A stretch of DNA of 64,000 nucleotides from Xenoacremonium recifei. Its lineage: Eukaryota > Ascomycota > Sordariomycetes > Hypocreales > Nectriaceae. Both the position numbers and the translations under genes were made by a program. Positions 45,171-56,628 of this stretch are shown here, one piece after another. The stretch lies in assembly GCA_012184525.1 (NCBI GenBank), contig WOFQ01000004.1:186001-250000 (forward strand), written 5' to 3'. The notes under the pieces are model-generated. The model did no database searches and had not been told where the DNA came from. It worked only from the letters and a program-made list of their open reading frames with translations. The number at the start of each line of letters is the position of its first letter. The first letter of the stretch is position 1.

Positions 45171-47603
45171 ATGGCCACAGGGTACGGTCTGAAAGGAGAA
45201 GCCGGCTCCATGGACTCAACTTCACCAAAGTCCAAACGAAAACGAAGTTCCGAGCATGAGGACAAGTTCGAGACCAAGAAGTCTAAGAAGGCGAAAGTAG
45301 CCGAGGACGGCAAGAAGAAAAAGAAGACGCGGAAAAGCAAACGGAGAACACAAGATTCCGATGATTCAGAGGATCCAGACTCAGAGGATGCCGCATCGCC
45401 GCCCCATGCTGAGCCCATGGAGGTTGAGACATCTCGGCCTTTGATCGAAGACGATGTTGATGGGAAGACATCCAAGAAAGATAAGAAAGATAGGAAACAG
45501 AAGAAGGAGAAGAACAAGAGACGCAAAGAGGAACCTGAACCCACAGACTCTGATGTGCCTGTGCCAGATGCAGAGGATGTGTCGATGCTCGAGCCCGAGG
45601 CGCCAGCATCAGAGGCGGATGAGGCCCCTGAACCATCAGCAGACAGCAATTCGAAAGAAGGGAAAAAGCGAGACAAGAGGAAAAAGCGAAAGGAGACAGA
45701 AGAGATCGAGGATTCCGACGAAGACAAAGCAGAAAAACGACACAAGTTGGTCTTGGAGCGAAAGGCAAAGTCACTGAAGTTTGCGAGCGAAAACGTTCAA
45801 GAGGAGGAAGATGAAGAAGACTTGGGTGAACTGCATGGGCTCGAGCCACTGCCTCAGCCTGAGCCATCAAATGTCAATGCCTCACGACCGACTTATGAGA
45901 CTCTTCCATCCTGGCTTGCTGAGCCCATTCGCGTCTCACAGACGACTCACAGGCCCTTTGTCGACCTGGGCGTGCTACCGAAAGCTTCTCGCGTGTTAGA
46001 AGAAAAGGGGTTTAAGGAAGCCTTCGCTGTCCAGACTGCGGCGTTGCCACTTCTCCTCCCAACCAGCAAGACTCAGTCAGGAGACGTTCTCGTGGCCGCT
46101 GCCACAGGTTCAGGAAAGACTCTGGCCTATGCTCTTCCCATTGTCCGAGACATCAGTCAGGGGGTAGTGACACGGCTGAGGGCCCTCGTCGTGCTTCCTA
46201 CTCGCGAACTGGTGAAGCAGGCGCAAGAGACGTTTGAGCTGTGTGCTAAGGCATATGAGGGAGGCGAGCGCAAGAGAGTGCGGATAGGCGTCTCGGTCGG
46301 TAGCCAGTCTCTTAAGTATGAGCAGGAATGCTTCATGGACAAGGAGACGCGATATGACCCTGAGTGCTACGAGAGACTGCAGACCGAGGCTCAAGAAAAG
46401 GAAAGCAAATTGCCACTTCTGAACTCGGAAGAGGCAGACCCGAGGTTGAGTTCCATGAATGGCTATGTCAACGAGTTCATGTCAAAGATTGACGTGTTGA
46501 TATGTACGCCAGGTCGACTGGTAGAACACATGGAACAGACGCCTGGGTTCAGCCTCGACTTTGTTCGATGGCTAGTAGTCGACGAGGCAGACAAGCTTCT
46601 TGCCCAGAGCTTCCAAGGCTGGCTGGAACTCGTCATGGAGAAGTTCAAGGTCAACAGATACAGCGCTCGAGACTTCCCCGACATGAACCTCTCAGGGGTG
46701 CGAAAGGTCATTCTCAGTGCGACGTTGACGCGGGATCTCAGTCTTCTGAACCAGCTAGCACTGCGGAGGCCGAGATTGATTGTCCTGGAAAGCGATGGTG
46801 ATACTCAGATTGCAGAGCACTCGCTTCCTGTTCTGCTGAAGGAGTTTGCGATCAGAGTCCATGACACAAATCTCAAGCCGCTGTATCTGCTTGAGTTGCT
46901 GCAAGGACAGCACATGGGCGCTGCAAACCCCACGACCGAAAGTGCCCCGAAGGCTGAGGCCGAAGAGACGTCCGACTCTGATACGAGTTCATCCGATAGC
47001 AGCAGCAGCTCTGACTCTGACTCTGACTCGGATTCAGACTCCTCATCGTCCTCAAGTTCAGACTCAGACTCCGAAGAAGACACCAAACCACCACCAAAGC
47101 AGGTCACCATCCCCCCCTCCCTCATCTTCACCAAATCCAACGAATCCGCCCTCCGCCTCTCCCGCCTCCTCGCCCTCCTCTCCCCATCCCTCACCCCTCA
47201 CATCGGCACCCTCACATCCACCACACCAACCCACCTCCGCCGCAAGACCCTCCGCGCCTTCACCACAACCTCCTCGCCCACGCGCCTACTCATCGCCTCC
47301 GACCTCGTCGCCCGCGGCATCGACCTGCCGAACCTAGCCCACGTGATCAACTACGACCTACCGCCCAGCGTGGCTGGCTACGTGCACCGCGTGGGTCGTA
47401 CTGCGCGTGCTGGCCGTGAAGGTTGTGCGTGGACGTTGGTGGGCGATGAGGAGAGTGGCTGGTTTTGGGGCAAGATTGCGAAGGGTGCCGGGGTCAAGAG
47501 GGCGCAGAAGGTTGAGAGGACGAGGATTGAGGAGATGGGTGAGGAGAGGGTTGAAGTGTATGAGGCTGCGCTGGAGAAGTTGGCCAAGGAGGCTGGTAGA
47601 TAG
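45171..47603 (+). CDS. DBP6: DEAD-box RNA helicase Dbp6 (810 aa)
   Basis: Nucleolar helicase for early 60S ribosome assembly (human DDX51). Single exon. The first ~240 residues are Lys/Glu/Asp-rich, with nucleolar-type KKSKK clusters. The helicase core shows motif I AATGSGKT (~309-316), Ia VVLPTREL, TPGR, motif II VDEAD (~469-473), motif III SAT, motif V RLLIASDLVARGIDLP and motif VI HRVGRTARAGR. Between the two RecA lobes there is a run of ~36 Ser/Asp residues (~599-636), followed by VTIPPSLIFTKS where lobe 2 resumes. From ~47090 the coding strand becomes markedly C-rich. The family assignment rests on the core and on the lobe-1 features typical of Dbp6. Confidence 0.9.
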   Translation: MATGYGLKGEAGSMDSTSPKSKRKRSSEHEDKFETKKSKKAKVAEDGKKKKKTRKSKRRTQDSDDSEDPDSEDAASPPHAEPMEVETSRPLIEDDVDGKTSKKDKKDRKQKKEKNKRRKEEPEPTDSDVPVPDAEDVSMLEPEAPASEADEAPEPSADSNSKEGKKRDKRKKRKETEEIEDSDEDKAEKRHKLVLERKAKSLKFASENVQEEEDEEDLGELHGLEPLPQPEPSNVNASRPTYETLPSWLAEPIRVSQTTHRPFVDLGVLPKASRVLEEKGFKEAFAVQTAALPLLLPTSKTQSGDVLVAAATGSGKTLAYALPIVRDISQGVVTRLRALVVLPTRELVKQAQETFELCAKAYEGGERKRVRIGVSVGSQSLKYEQECFMDKETRYDPECYERLQTEAQEKESKLPLLNSEEADPRLSSMNGYVNEFMSKIDVLICTPGRLVEHMEQTPGFSLDFVRWLVVDEADKLLAQSFQGWLELVMEKFKVNRYSARDFPDMNLSGVRKVILSATLTRDLSLLNQLALRRPRLIVLESDGDTQIAEHSLPVLLKEFAIRVHDTNLKPLYLLELLQGQHMGAANPTTESAPKAEAEETSDSDTSSSDSSSSSDSDSDSDSDSSSSSSSDSDSEEDTKPPPKQVTIPPSLIFTKSNESALRLSRLLALLSPSLTPHIGTLTSTTPTHLRRKTLRAFTTTSSPTRLLIASDLVARGIDLPNLAHVINYDLPPSVAGYVHRVGRTARAGREGCAWTLVGDEESGWFWGKIAKGAGVKRAQKVERTRIEEMGEERVEVYEAALEKLAKEAGR
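46965..47080 (+). repeat. Ser/Asp codon repeat inside DBP6
   Basis: Tandem TCN/AGN and GAC/GAT codons encode alternating Ser and Asp within the loop joining the two RecA lobes. The runs of SD resemble casein kinase 2 sites and can expand by slippage. Confidence 0.85.
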
Positions 47604-48186
47604 ATGTAAAGGGGTTGGCGTTAGTATATCCATAGCATTCAAGTCTTTGCGTTTAGCTACCTTCAAGTCACGACTTTGAAATAATAAAGGACACATGAGA
47701 GGATCAACATCCAGAATCAAATCGACAAGTCAAACCCTCGTCTTATCTGTTAAGCCATCTTACTCTAATGAGATACATTCTTTATCTTAAAACGCTGCAG
47801 TGCCAGACCAGTCTCACGACATATCAACATAAACTAGCAGATCGACTTCAATAACATAATTTATTGGGCCCTCTTCCACCGAGCCGGGCAAAGGGAGAGA
47901 CGCGAATCGAAAAAACACACCCGCTTCTCTAGTAAGATAACCAACACGAAATTGGGCTGCAGGGGGAGGGGGAATAAAGAAGAACCCGGCTCGAGCACGA
48001 CTAACAATAACGAAGCCCGCCACGACGACTAAAAGCTAGGAAATAGAGCAAAGAATCTCGACAATAAGAAAAAAACAATATCAACGCCGTTGTCCGTAGA
48101 TTTTGATCCAAGCCACCACATAGAAGAAACAAGAAAATTAAGAACAGCTCGGCTCAGGAATTGAGAGCCAGCTTAAGCCCTAGGCG
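47604..48186. other. Convergent 3' region, DBP6 / DENN gene
   Basis: About 580 bp, AT-richer, no gene seen; presumed to hold the 3' UTRs of both genes. Confidence 0.5.
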
Positions 48187-50923
48187 TCAGCGCGTACCCC
48201 CGAGAGCGCTGATGCGAGCGCCCGAGGGACGGTGCATCAGAGACTCTGCGTGCTTAGCCACGACTCCGTTCTCATGAGTGACGCCTCCGTTATCGCTACG
48301 ACTCTCCTCGAAGTCCTCTTCATCGTCCTCGACAATCTTTGTGGGGATGTCCTCCCGCATGTTGTACTGCTGGCTGGATCGTTCAGGAGTAGTGGCCGTA
48401 GATGCGAATGACATTGCGGTAGAACTCCGATTCGGAATGAGATCGGGCGTGGGAGGGATGCTGGAGGCCCTCCCCGGCTGGAGCAGGCTGTCGTCGCCGG
48501 CGTCAGAGGTCGCAGCCGACTGGCCGTCATCACTCTGGACCGTCGACAGGTTGCTGTTGCGGCGGCTCTGGATCTCGGCGTCCTGGGCCAGCTGGAGACC
48601 CTCGACGGCGGCCGCGCACTGCTCGGCGATGTTGCGGACAATGTGCGCGATGGCATCTGTCTTGTCCTTGAGGTGGCGGTCAGCAACGTCCTTGAAGCTG
48701 GATGCCGAGTATCGCTTGGTGCGGGTGGACGGGGCCTTGAGAGAGTCGCCGTTGGCCTCGACCTCCTCCTCATCGACTTCCTCGTAACCCTCCTCAAGCT
48801 CCTGGACAATGTCGTCGGGCTTGGTGAGCGAGTGGATGAGGTGCTCCATGTGGTGGCTCTGGCCGCCGATCAGGCTGCGCAGGTGCAAGACCACGCGACG
48901 GGCCTCGTCTCGCTGTCGGAGGATTGTCACGTTGGTGTGCTGAAGCTGAGAAAGCTCCTTCTTGTTCCTCTTGCGCTCACGCTCAAGCTCCTCAGCAATC
49001 TCCTGCTGGAGGACCAGAGCCTCGAGGGCATCGTCACGCTGCTTCTCAGTGCCGGTGAGGCGGACAGACAGGCGTGAGTTGTCATCCTTCTGCTGGTCAA
49101 TGAGGCTGGCCAGACGACGGTTCTCCCGCTTGTGGTTCTCAATCTTGACCTTGAGGTCCTGCGTCTCCTTGGTGAGCTGCTCGGCGAAGGCCTGGAACTT
49201 GAGGAACTGCTGCTTCCAGCTCTCGAGCTCCTCGACGAGGTAGTTGTTACGCTTGGTAACCTTGCTGAGCTCGGTGTCCATGCGGCCCTTGAGGTTGATG
49301 AAGTCCTGCCAAGCTTCAAGAGCGTCTCGGGAGTACTGGTTCCTCTCACGAACAATCTCGTTGAGGTGACGCATCGAGACCTTGGTCATGAGGGGCTTCT
49401 TGACGGAGCCACCAAAGACGGCCTTGATACCAGTGTTGCGTCCGAGCTTCTCGCAGACATGGTCCATGACAGCCATGACCGAATCCTGGTTCCACCACTC
49501 AGGATCCTGGATGGACTCGACCTCACCTCGCATGACAATGATCTGACCGGCGGGGACGAGCTTGCCGCCTCCGTAGGCAGAGCGGAGGTGCGGCGGCACC
49601 CCGGACGGGGTTACATCGCCGTTCAGGGCCTGGGTCAATCGGGTAACAAACTTGTTGCGCTGACCGGGAGTCAAGGCCGTGGGAGGGTTGGAAGTGAGCA
49701 CAAAGTTGCGGTCCAAATCGACAACCAGGGCGTCGGTGGGCGCGGTGAAGAGAGAACGGCACTCGGCCGTGATACCCAGGATATACGGGCCCGGCTCCTG
49801 GACGAGCTCCTTGGCGTGCCGAGCGTGGACAACGGGCACGTAGAGACCGCTCCACTCGTAGACCCGGACGCAGTACCGGACAGTCTCGGCGGCCATGGTG
49901 AGCATGGCCGGGTAGTGGCTGACAAAGATAATGCGGCGGGTGGGAGAGATGGCGGCCTCAATGACACCGACGATGTTGGGGATCGACAAGCAGGTGAACA
50001 GCGGCCACATGGCGAAGTTCTGGAAGCCCGTAGGCGACGAGGGGAACTGGTAGCACAGGGCATAGTCCTTCATGTCAATCCGGACGAGGTCGTTCAGTCG
50101 GGGAGCCGGGAAGCTGAGAATTCGGGAGACCTCCTCGGCGTGGAACAGGTTGGTGGCCTTGTTCCAATGAATCCACATACCCCTTAGGTAGTCGCCCAGC
50201 AGGTTGTACAGGGGATATCTGGAGAGGAAGGACAGGCAGTAAGGAATCCAGTAGGTCTCGTCAGGGTTGTCGTAGTAGTCGGTCTCAGTCCTCTTGCGGA
50301 GATCACGGATGGTTTCGGCCCTCTTCTCGTCCGCCCGGGACCAGACGCGCAGGCAAATGCCGTAGAGGGTGTGGGAAGAGTCCTGCTGGAGGACAAACGC
50401 GTGGTGAACGCAATGGGGCTGGCTCCGGCCAGTGCAAATCTCGACATCGTGAGGGAAACAAGCCTATTGGTTGTCGTTAGCACTGAATTGGCGACTTACA
50501 GAGACCTCAATGGGACAAAAGGTAGCTCACCCTCATAGCAGCGTGGAGAGCACGCGCAATCTCGTTATCCTGCTCCAGCCGGGGACTGCTGCCCAGGATC
50601 TCAGGAAGCCAGAACTGCCCAACGGCGCCCTTCATGTGGCCAATCTTGCCCTGGGCGGGCGCGGGAGCCTTGACCCATTGCGAGGGCTCGCGACCAACAC
50701 CGCACACCATGTAGGCGTGGGTGAGCGTCTTGGGCGTCCGCTGTTGCGGCTTCAGGTTGAGGGTCGAGGGGATCGGCTGGGTGATGCGCGAGTGCAGCGA
50801 CGAGGTGCGGCTGGGGATAAGGAGGTTCTGGTCAGCGCCCTGATCGCGGGTGCTGGGCCTGCCATCGCGATCGCTGGTGCGCGGACGGGTGAAGGAGGGA
50901 TGGGTGCTCAGAGAGGGAGGCAT
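48187..50923 (-). CDS. DENN (AEX-3) domain protein with coiled coil (889 aa)
   Basis: DENN domains are usually Rab GTPase exchange factors, so a role in membrane traffic is inferred. Exons 50923-50531 and 50463-48187 with a 67-bp intron (GTGAGC..TAG). The N-terminal ~50 residues are Ser/Pro/Thr-rich. The uDENN part holds GQFWLPEILGSS and HHAFVLQQDSSHTLYGICLRVW. The cDENN core includes FLSRYPLYNLLGDYLRGMW, FVSHYPAMLTMAAE, and DALVVDLDRNFV. A dDENN-like part with WQDFINLKGRMDTE leads into a long coiled coil (~450-600). The tail is acidic and Ser/Thr-rich. The target Rab cannot be told from sequence. Confidence 0.87.
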
Positions 50924-51338
50924 GATGGGCGATGATTGTGTCAGTAGACGGTTGGAGATGGAGAAACAGGATCCTGCTGCTGCTGCGTCGTCGTTCGTCG
51001 ATGTTCGTTGTCGTCGTCCGTCACGGCCAATGGAGGTAGCTACCAGGCAATGGCTGGAAGCTGCTGTAGTGCTTGCCAGTCAGGCGTGTGGCAGATATCT
51101 GGCTCTGGGCCTCTCTTAACAGGCCATTCGACTCGTTCTACCTCGAATCCAGAACGGAACGAAGAGAAAAGGGAATGTGGTGGTTGAGCTTGCGGAGGAG
51201 GGGTGGGAGGGGGTAAGGGGAAGGGAAAGCAAGAAGGCGAGACAAGACAAGCAGCACAAGGGAAAAGGGTTGAGGGAACGAGACTGCGCCCAGACACTCG
51301 GAGAAGGAGACTCGGAGAGCACAGAGCAGCGAGCGGGA

Positions 51339-51360
51339 AGAGAGAGAGAGAGAGAGAGAA
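51339..51360 (+). repeat. GA dinucleotide microsatellite
   Basis: About ten GA units, ~420 bp upstream of the DENN-gene start codon. Purine-rich on the plus strand, so CT-rich in the direction of transcription, as is common in fungal promoters. Confidence 0.85.
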
Positions 51361-53600
51361 GGCTTGAGACACAGGCGGGATAAGGAAGATGGAAGGGAAC
51401 AAGGGACCGCCAGGGGCCGGGCCTTTGTTCGTCTGGTTCGTGACAGGGGAAGGCGACCTGCAGCTCCCGCGATGCGCGTTAGTGATTCGCCTGGGATTCA
51501 CAGCCAGCGGATTAACAGATTCAGGAGAGCCCGCAGGTCACCCGCCAGAGGGGACGGAGCGTTGCTAGAATGCAGCTAAGCTCCTGCGAGGGCGGACAGG
51601 GGCCGGGGCCAGCCCAGGGCCAGGGCCAGGGCCATCAGGGGCACATCCATTGCACTATCCCATGGATCGCACCCGACCGGGAGCAAGTGGCACCAACCTC
51701 AGGGGCGGTAGCGAGTGACCTCCAGCGCCTTAGTGGCACCGCACGCGGCGCACGTATCGGGTACCTGGCCGGGCCCTGGCTCTTCCCTCCCGTGCTCCAG
51801 CACAGGCGCTGCTGCACTGGAACCGGGGGGTAACAGCGCTAGCAGCCGGGGGCGGGGTCGCCTCCAAGAAACGTGCTGAGCGAGGCCTGCAAGGAGTTTT
51901 GTACTGCTTTGCAGGCAGCACACGCAAAGGATACCTTGGGAGCTGCAGGTCCCCCCTGTTCCAGTACCAAATTGATGCCCCACTGCGCCCAATCACGCGC
52001 CGCCCGTGCAAGTCCCGCGCCCCAACGAGGGAAATTGAGTCTGGCGATGATCACAGCAGATTCTCTCTCTCGCAACGCTCTGATGCAGCGCATCCTGGCC
52101 CTGGTCCGGAGTGCAGGCAGAGTGATGTCTTGCGGTTCTTGTGCATGCACATCGGAGCATTCTCGCTGCACGATACGGTCAATGCGTTTTCCTTTCCTCC
52201 CTGACCATCCTCAGAAGCGCAGGTGTCACTCCGCAATTCGGGTTGTTTGCCAATATTGCGACCTCGTTTGCACCGCTAAGTTGCTCGCTGTATTTGTGCG
52301 ACTTGCCTTCTATTAACAACAGACAGTCGATGACAAAAGTCTGCATCCCGTCGGGCCGCTTGGGAGCTGAACTGAAGGTCGTGGGAGTGGAGAGACAATC
52401 TGCATCCTCCGATCCAGCTAGCCACCGGACGAGCTTGCTCCATACAGACGCTTCGTTATTAGCGAGTGAGAGACTCACCGGGCCTGTTTCGTTTCGACGC
52501 TCTTTCGGTGTGTTCGCCTCTGCTCTGGCAAAAATCTCGGTTCTTGCTTACAACATCACACGTCTCCCCATCTCGCCTACATCTCATCCCATGGCCGCCC
52601 CTATCTGTCAAGCCCAGGCCAGCAACCTTACAGAACCACGATGCTCTGATTGCTATCACTCAGGGCAAAGAATGTGACCAGAGGGAGGTCCATGCGCGTG
52701 GCTGGCTGGCTGTGGGAATGACGATGCAAGGCGCTCGCTCGCTCTCCCGATGCTGCTGCTGCTACTGCTAAGAACAGTCCCGACCCGGCCCTGCGTCCAC
52801 TAGGCGAGCTAACAGAGAGCCCACTCCTCCTCCCACGATACCCTCGCTTCGGCGCGTTTCAGACTGAGATGGACCGGCCCCAAACGGGAGGGGCCCCTTC
52901 TGCAGGACCGGTACTGTACCAACAACGTCGACCCTCTCAGAGCCTCTGAAGGACCCTCCTCAGCTGCTGCGAGTTGACGGAGTTAAGGCGAGCTTGACAA
53001 TTGATCTTCTGGAGCTTGTACCGAGTACCAGCTGTGAGTGAGAAACACAGGCGATGTCGAGGCTGACGGGTGAAGGACGGATTGGGCTGTAACAGCATTT
53101 CCCGACCAACACTCCGCCCTTCCCGCTCCCGTTTCACAATAGCCCGTATTGTTTCTTCGTCGAGGCATCCATGATCCAGATCCAGCACTGGCCCTCGCCC
53201 GCATGAGACATCACACATCACATCCGTCTCAATCATCACCTTCTGCGGCTCTGCGCCACGCAATATATCCCGCGATATTGCCCTCATCGCCTTCGACAAC
53301 AGTCCATCAGTGTCACCTCGTGTCGTCGTTCTCTCACTATCCTGGCTCGATCCGCGGTTTAATCAAACCGCACCCTTGTCCCTGCCGGCACTGGCGCGCT
53401 CCCCATTCGTGGACCACCCCAAGAGACCGTTTCCTGCTCGAGATCCCTGCGCCCACGGGCGTCGTCCTGTTCCGTATTTCGTCCTGCCGGTCCTTATCTC
53501 GCCAGAAACTTCCCTTGACGCTTCCGTCGTCGCCCCCCGGAGAAGGCCCGGGAGTCGCAAGGCTGCCCAACAATCTCGCTATCGTATGTAAGCGTCGGGA

Positions 53601-53855
53601 TCATGAATCCTTCAGTCTGCCGATGGTATGTACAGGCCTGTCTATGATTTCATCGAGAAGCCTCAAGAGATTGAAATTCTCTGCACCCTGGCCTGTCATC
53701 TGACGAGTTAATCGCCTTGATGGAGCGTGATGCCTGCTCAATGTCTGAACACTTTCGTTTTGCCCAGGGACCGCTGTTCCGGTCGTCATTTTCAGTTGTG
53801 TAATTATATGAACAAGCTCAAGTCCCAAACGCTTTGACCGCTGGCTTTCCGACAT
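53601..53855 (-). CDS. Possible 84-aa small protein
   Basis: An ATG frame with an A-rich start context (CAAAATG). It begins MSESQRSKRLGLELVHIITQ and has a mixed, fairly hydrophobic and basic composition. No domain is recognised. It could equally be a chance frame in intergenic DNA. Confidence 0.2.
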   Translation of the reverse strand: MSESQRSKRLGLELVHIITQLKMTTGTAVPGQNESVQTLSRHHAPSRRLTRQMTGQGAENFNLLRLLDEIIDRPVHTIGRLKDS

Positions 53856-54357
53856 TTTGCAATCGAGCGATGAATTATTAATGCTCGGCTCCTTTCTCCT
53901 GGTAAAAGGAGGAGAGTCTTGATGTAACGATGTTCGAAAGCACGCATCCCGGTGATCAAGAGAACGCGCATTTAAAGCCTATGGTGCCCTAATGAGTTGC
54001 ATGCCTCGAGCAAGGGATCTTATTCGGAACGAAAACGTTTTTATTCCGTGGTCGGATCTCTAAGTCTGCCAATTGCCCTAACCGTTAACATCATCTCTGA
54101 GCATTGAAAACCAGATTACGGTCAAATGAGTTAGAGATATTGGCATTCCTTTTGTAAGTAGCGATCAAGATACCTACTATCCGACAAAGCGATACATATC
54201 TGCATCCTTGAACCTACATCTGCTTGTGAACTTCATTTTATACTTTCAAGTAGTCCATCGACTCATAACTTCTCAACTGGCTCGTTCCTTCATTCCTCCA
54301 CCAACCATCACTGAAGTAGATTTATCCCGTATCTTAAGATCCTAACTCCCGTGCCAT

Positions 54358-56628
54358 TTACTTCGCCGCATCTTCATCAGGCAAATTACTCGGCCAAGTC
54401 GTCTTTCCCAAAGCCACAAACCTCGCGAACAACGATGTAGATCTCTGCGCGCCGAATATGTTACGTCTCCTCCCATCATATCGTTGCGGAGACTTTCGCT
54501 TCACCTCCTGCGTACTGTCTCCGGCCAAAACAATGGCGGCTCCCGGATGTTTGACGATTGGAATAAGCGTCATAGCTTCTGTCATCTTGTGAGCTTGGTC
54601 GATGACTATGAAGCGGATGGGAGATTCGTTGGTTTCATAGACACGGGACGCAACGCCGGGGGCCGATGCTCGAGCCATGTCGTCTGACGTTCCGCAGAGC
54701 ACGTCGCAAGATCGCATGGCATTCACCAATAGCTCAGCTGCTGCCTTCAAAAATGGGCCACTTTCATACTTCCGTTGATTCCTCCTGTCTTCCATGCCCA
54801 TGTTGTATACTTTATAGATTTCTGGATCATCGTGTGCCATTTGCTTCGCGTGGGCGGATACCAATCCGAAGAACTTCGACGCACTGGCTTTTTCTCGTCG
54901 TGATAGCGCCTGTCGATTGACGAACTCTGCTAATTCCTTCTGTCCATAAGTGGCATGGGGATTAGCATTGGTGTCAATCAAGTCTGGTGCTTCGCATTCA
55001 TATGCTATCAAGTTGGAAAACTCTGTTTGCCACGAGAGCATTTGGCAGACTATCTTCCCGGGCATTGCGGCTCGAAGCTTTCTGACAGTAGCATTGATGG
55101 ACTCGTTGTCTGGAGCCAGCCATATTGCTCTTGCTGTCCGAGGTTTGGAAGATACCCGCCAGAAGGAAATAGGAGACTCCCAGCTACGTCTAACAGGTTC
55201 GTGAGAGCAAACTTGTGCGACGAGCGTAATCAGAATTCCCGGTATGAAACTGTCAGGGCCACCGTCAAGAGTCGAAATGCCACAGGGAAGAGCCTCAAAT
55301 TGCTGGAGAATCTGACGAAGTACTGGGTGTGTCTCTGGGCAATTCGCGGTAAGTCTAAGCCCGGGGAACCGTTCCAGCAAGTTTCGTTTGAATGCAGGGG
55401 ATTTGAAGGCCAGTATATATTGAGCGAATGACGACATAGGTGAAAGAGACCACCACCGCTGGCCCAATTGATAGATAGCGTCGCATTCTGCTTGTAGAAT
55501 GGTAGTATCTGGATGCACCTTGAGCACAGTAGTTATCGATGGTATCTGGTCCTCATTTGCCAGAATTCCCAACAGAGTCTGGTCCAAAGTTCCGTGCAGC
55601 TCATGGGTAGGGAGGTTGATCTGGATTGGCGGGCATTTGAAACCAGGTTTCCAGACACTCTGTAGCGGAGTTTCGACTTGGAAGAGTGCAAATTCCGCAT
55701 GCGAAAAGTCGCCAGGCAGCTCCAGGCGAATAGCGGACCAAGACAGTGTCGCCTCATATCTACGAAGCGTTTTCTTCCCCGCGGGATATCCGTTCTCCAT
55801 GGCCCAATCGCAAAGCCTGCTCATGTATTGCTGAGAGTTCTCACTCTTTCGTTGGCGTAGGCGGGCAGCAGATATACGAGCCGAGTGTTGAAACTGTGCC
55901 TTGGGCGAACGATTCTTCAACTTCGCCTGAGTTTCATCCAGCGGCCACCGGAGCTTGCGAAAGATGTGATCGAACATAAAGTCCACATAGGCTCGGTGGT
56001 CGCGCCGTTGGAGCTTTTTTCGAAGTTTCCTACCCGATTTCCAGGCTTCACCTCCACGCGTTGATGCAAGACTTGCTTTCAAGTCATCTACAGCATTGGC
56101 GGCTGACTCTTCGGCATTCTTACCCAAGGAGAGAAGCACGTTGGCCAGCTTCTTTGCATCTTTCATGGAGAGGCTGAACTTCCGCATTTCAGGTCTATCT
56201 TCCAGTCGAAAATCGGCCTTTTGGCCAATATTTGGAAACAAGTGTTGAGTGTACTTGTCTGTGGGCACGACAAAATATTGCATTTTGTTCGTCCCATCAG
56301 CCATAATTCCATACGTAGACAGGTCGCCTTTAGATGGTTGCCAGGATGAGAAAGAGTCCGAGATGATATATGTCTTTAACGGTATAAGCTGAAGCACCTT
56401 AGCGTTCTCTTCAGCAGTCTTCATTTCTTCGCCTGCCCCCAGTATCAGCGACGCTGCTCTGTGATTCATATTGAAGAATATGTTCGTGGCCGGGGTAGGC
56501 TTCTCCGGAGACAAGAGTACTTCCGGCAGCTTGTCGATTGACAGAGAGTTGCTCAGATATTTGTACCGATAAAAAATATAGTGTTTGTATGGATTTCGAA
56601 ACGGGTCTAGATCCCGCAGCTTTGGCTT
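54358..56628 (-). pseudogene. Decayed SF1 (Upf1/Dna2-like) helicase-like frame
   Basis: An open frame of 756 codons that starts directly after an in-frame TAG at 56629-56631. The first in-frame ATG is at 56469. The region from ~54900 resembles SF1 helicase domain 1: WLAPDN (motif Ia-like), VIDQAH where DEAH/DEAQ is expected (motif II), and IVLAGDSTQ (motif III, GDxxQ). The Walker A position reads DGGPDSFIPG, without the GKT. The frame ends ~55 residues after motif III, so the second RecA lobe (motifs IV-VI) is absent. Both catalytic ATPase positions are lost, so an active helicase is unlikely. It may be a pseudogene, or a retained non-catalytic protein. It is in frame with the next ORF upstream. 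Confidence 0.7.

Larger units (their letters stand above)
50924..54357. other. 3.4 kb largely gene-free intergenic region
   Basis: The first ~450 bp is presumed DENN-gene promoter, with a GA dinucleotide run at about 51339-51360. A GGCCAG-type repeat lies near 51598-51640. Numerous short frames occur on both strands, none convincing. The final ~400 bp is AT-richer. A small minus-strand frame at 53601-53855 is listed separately. Confidence 0.45.

Noticed and set aside
49132..50187. 351-codon plus-strand frame
   Set aside because: Antisense to the DENN-domain gene, with no domain of its own.
53149..53703. 184-codon plus-strand frame
   Set aside because: His/Ser/Pro-rich with an overlapping alternative frame of similar quality, no domain and no exon continuation downstream.
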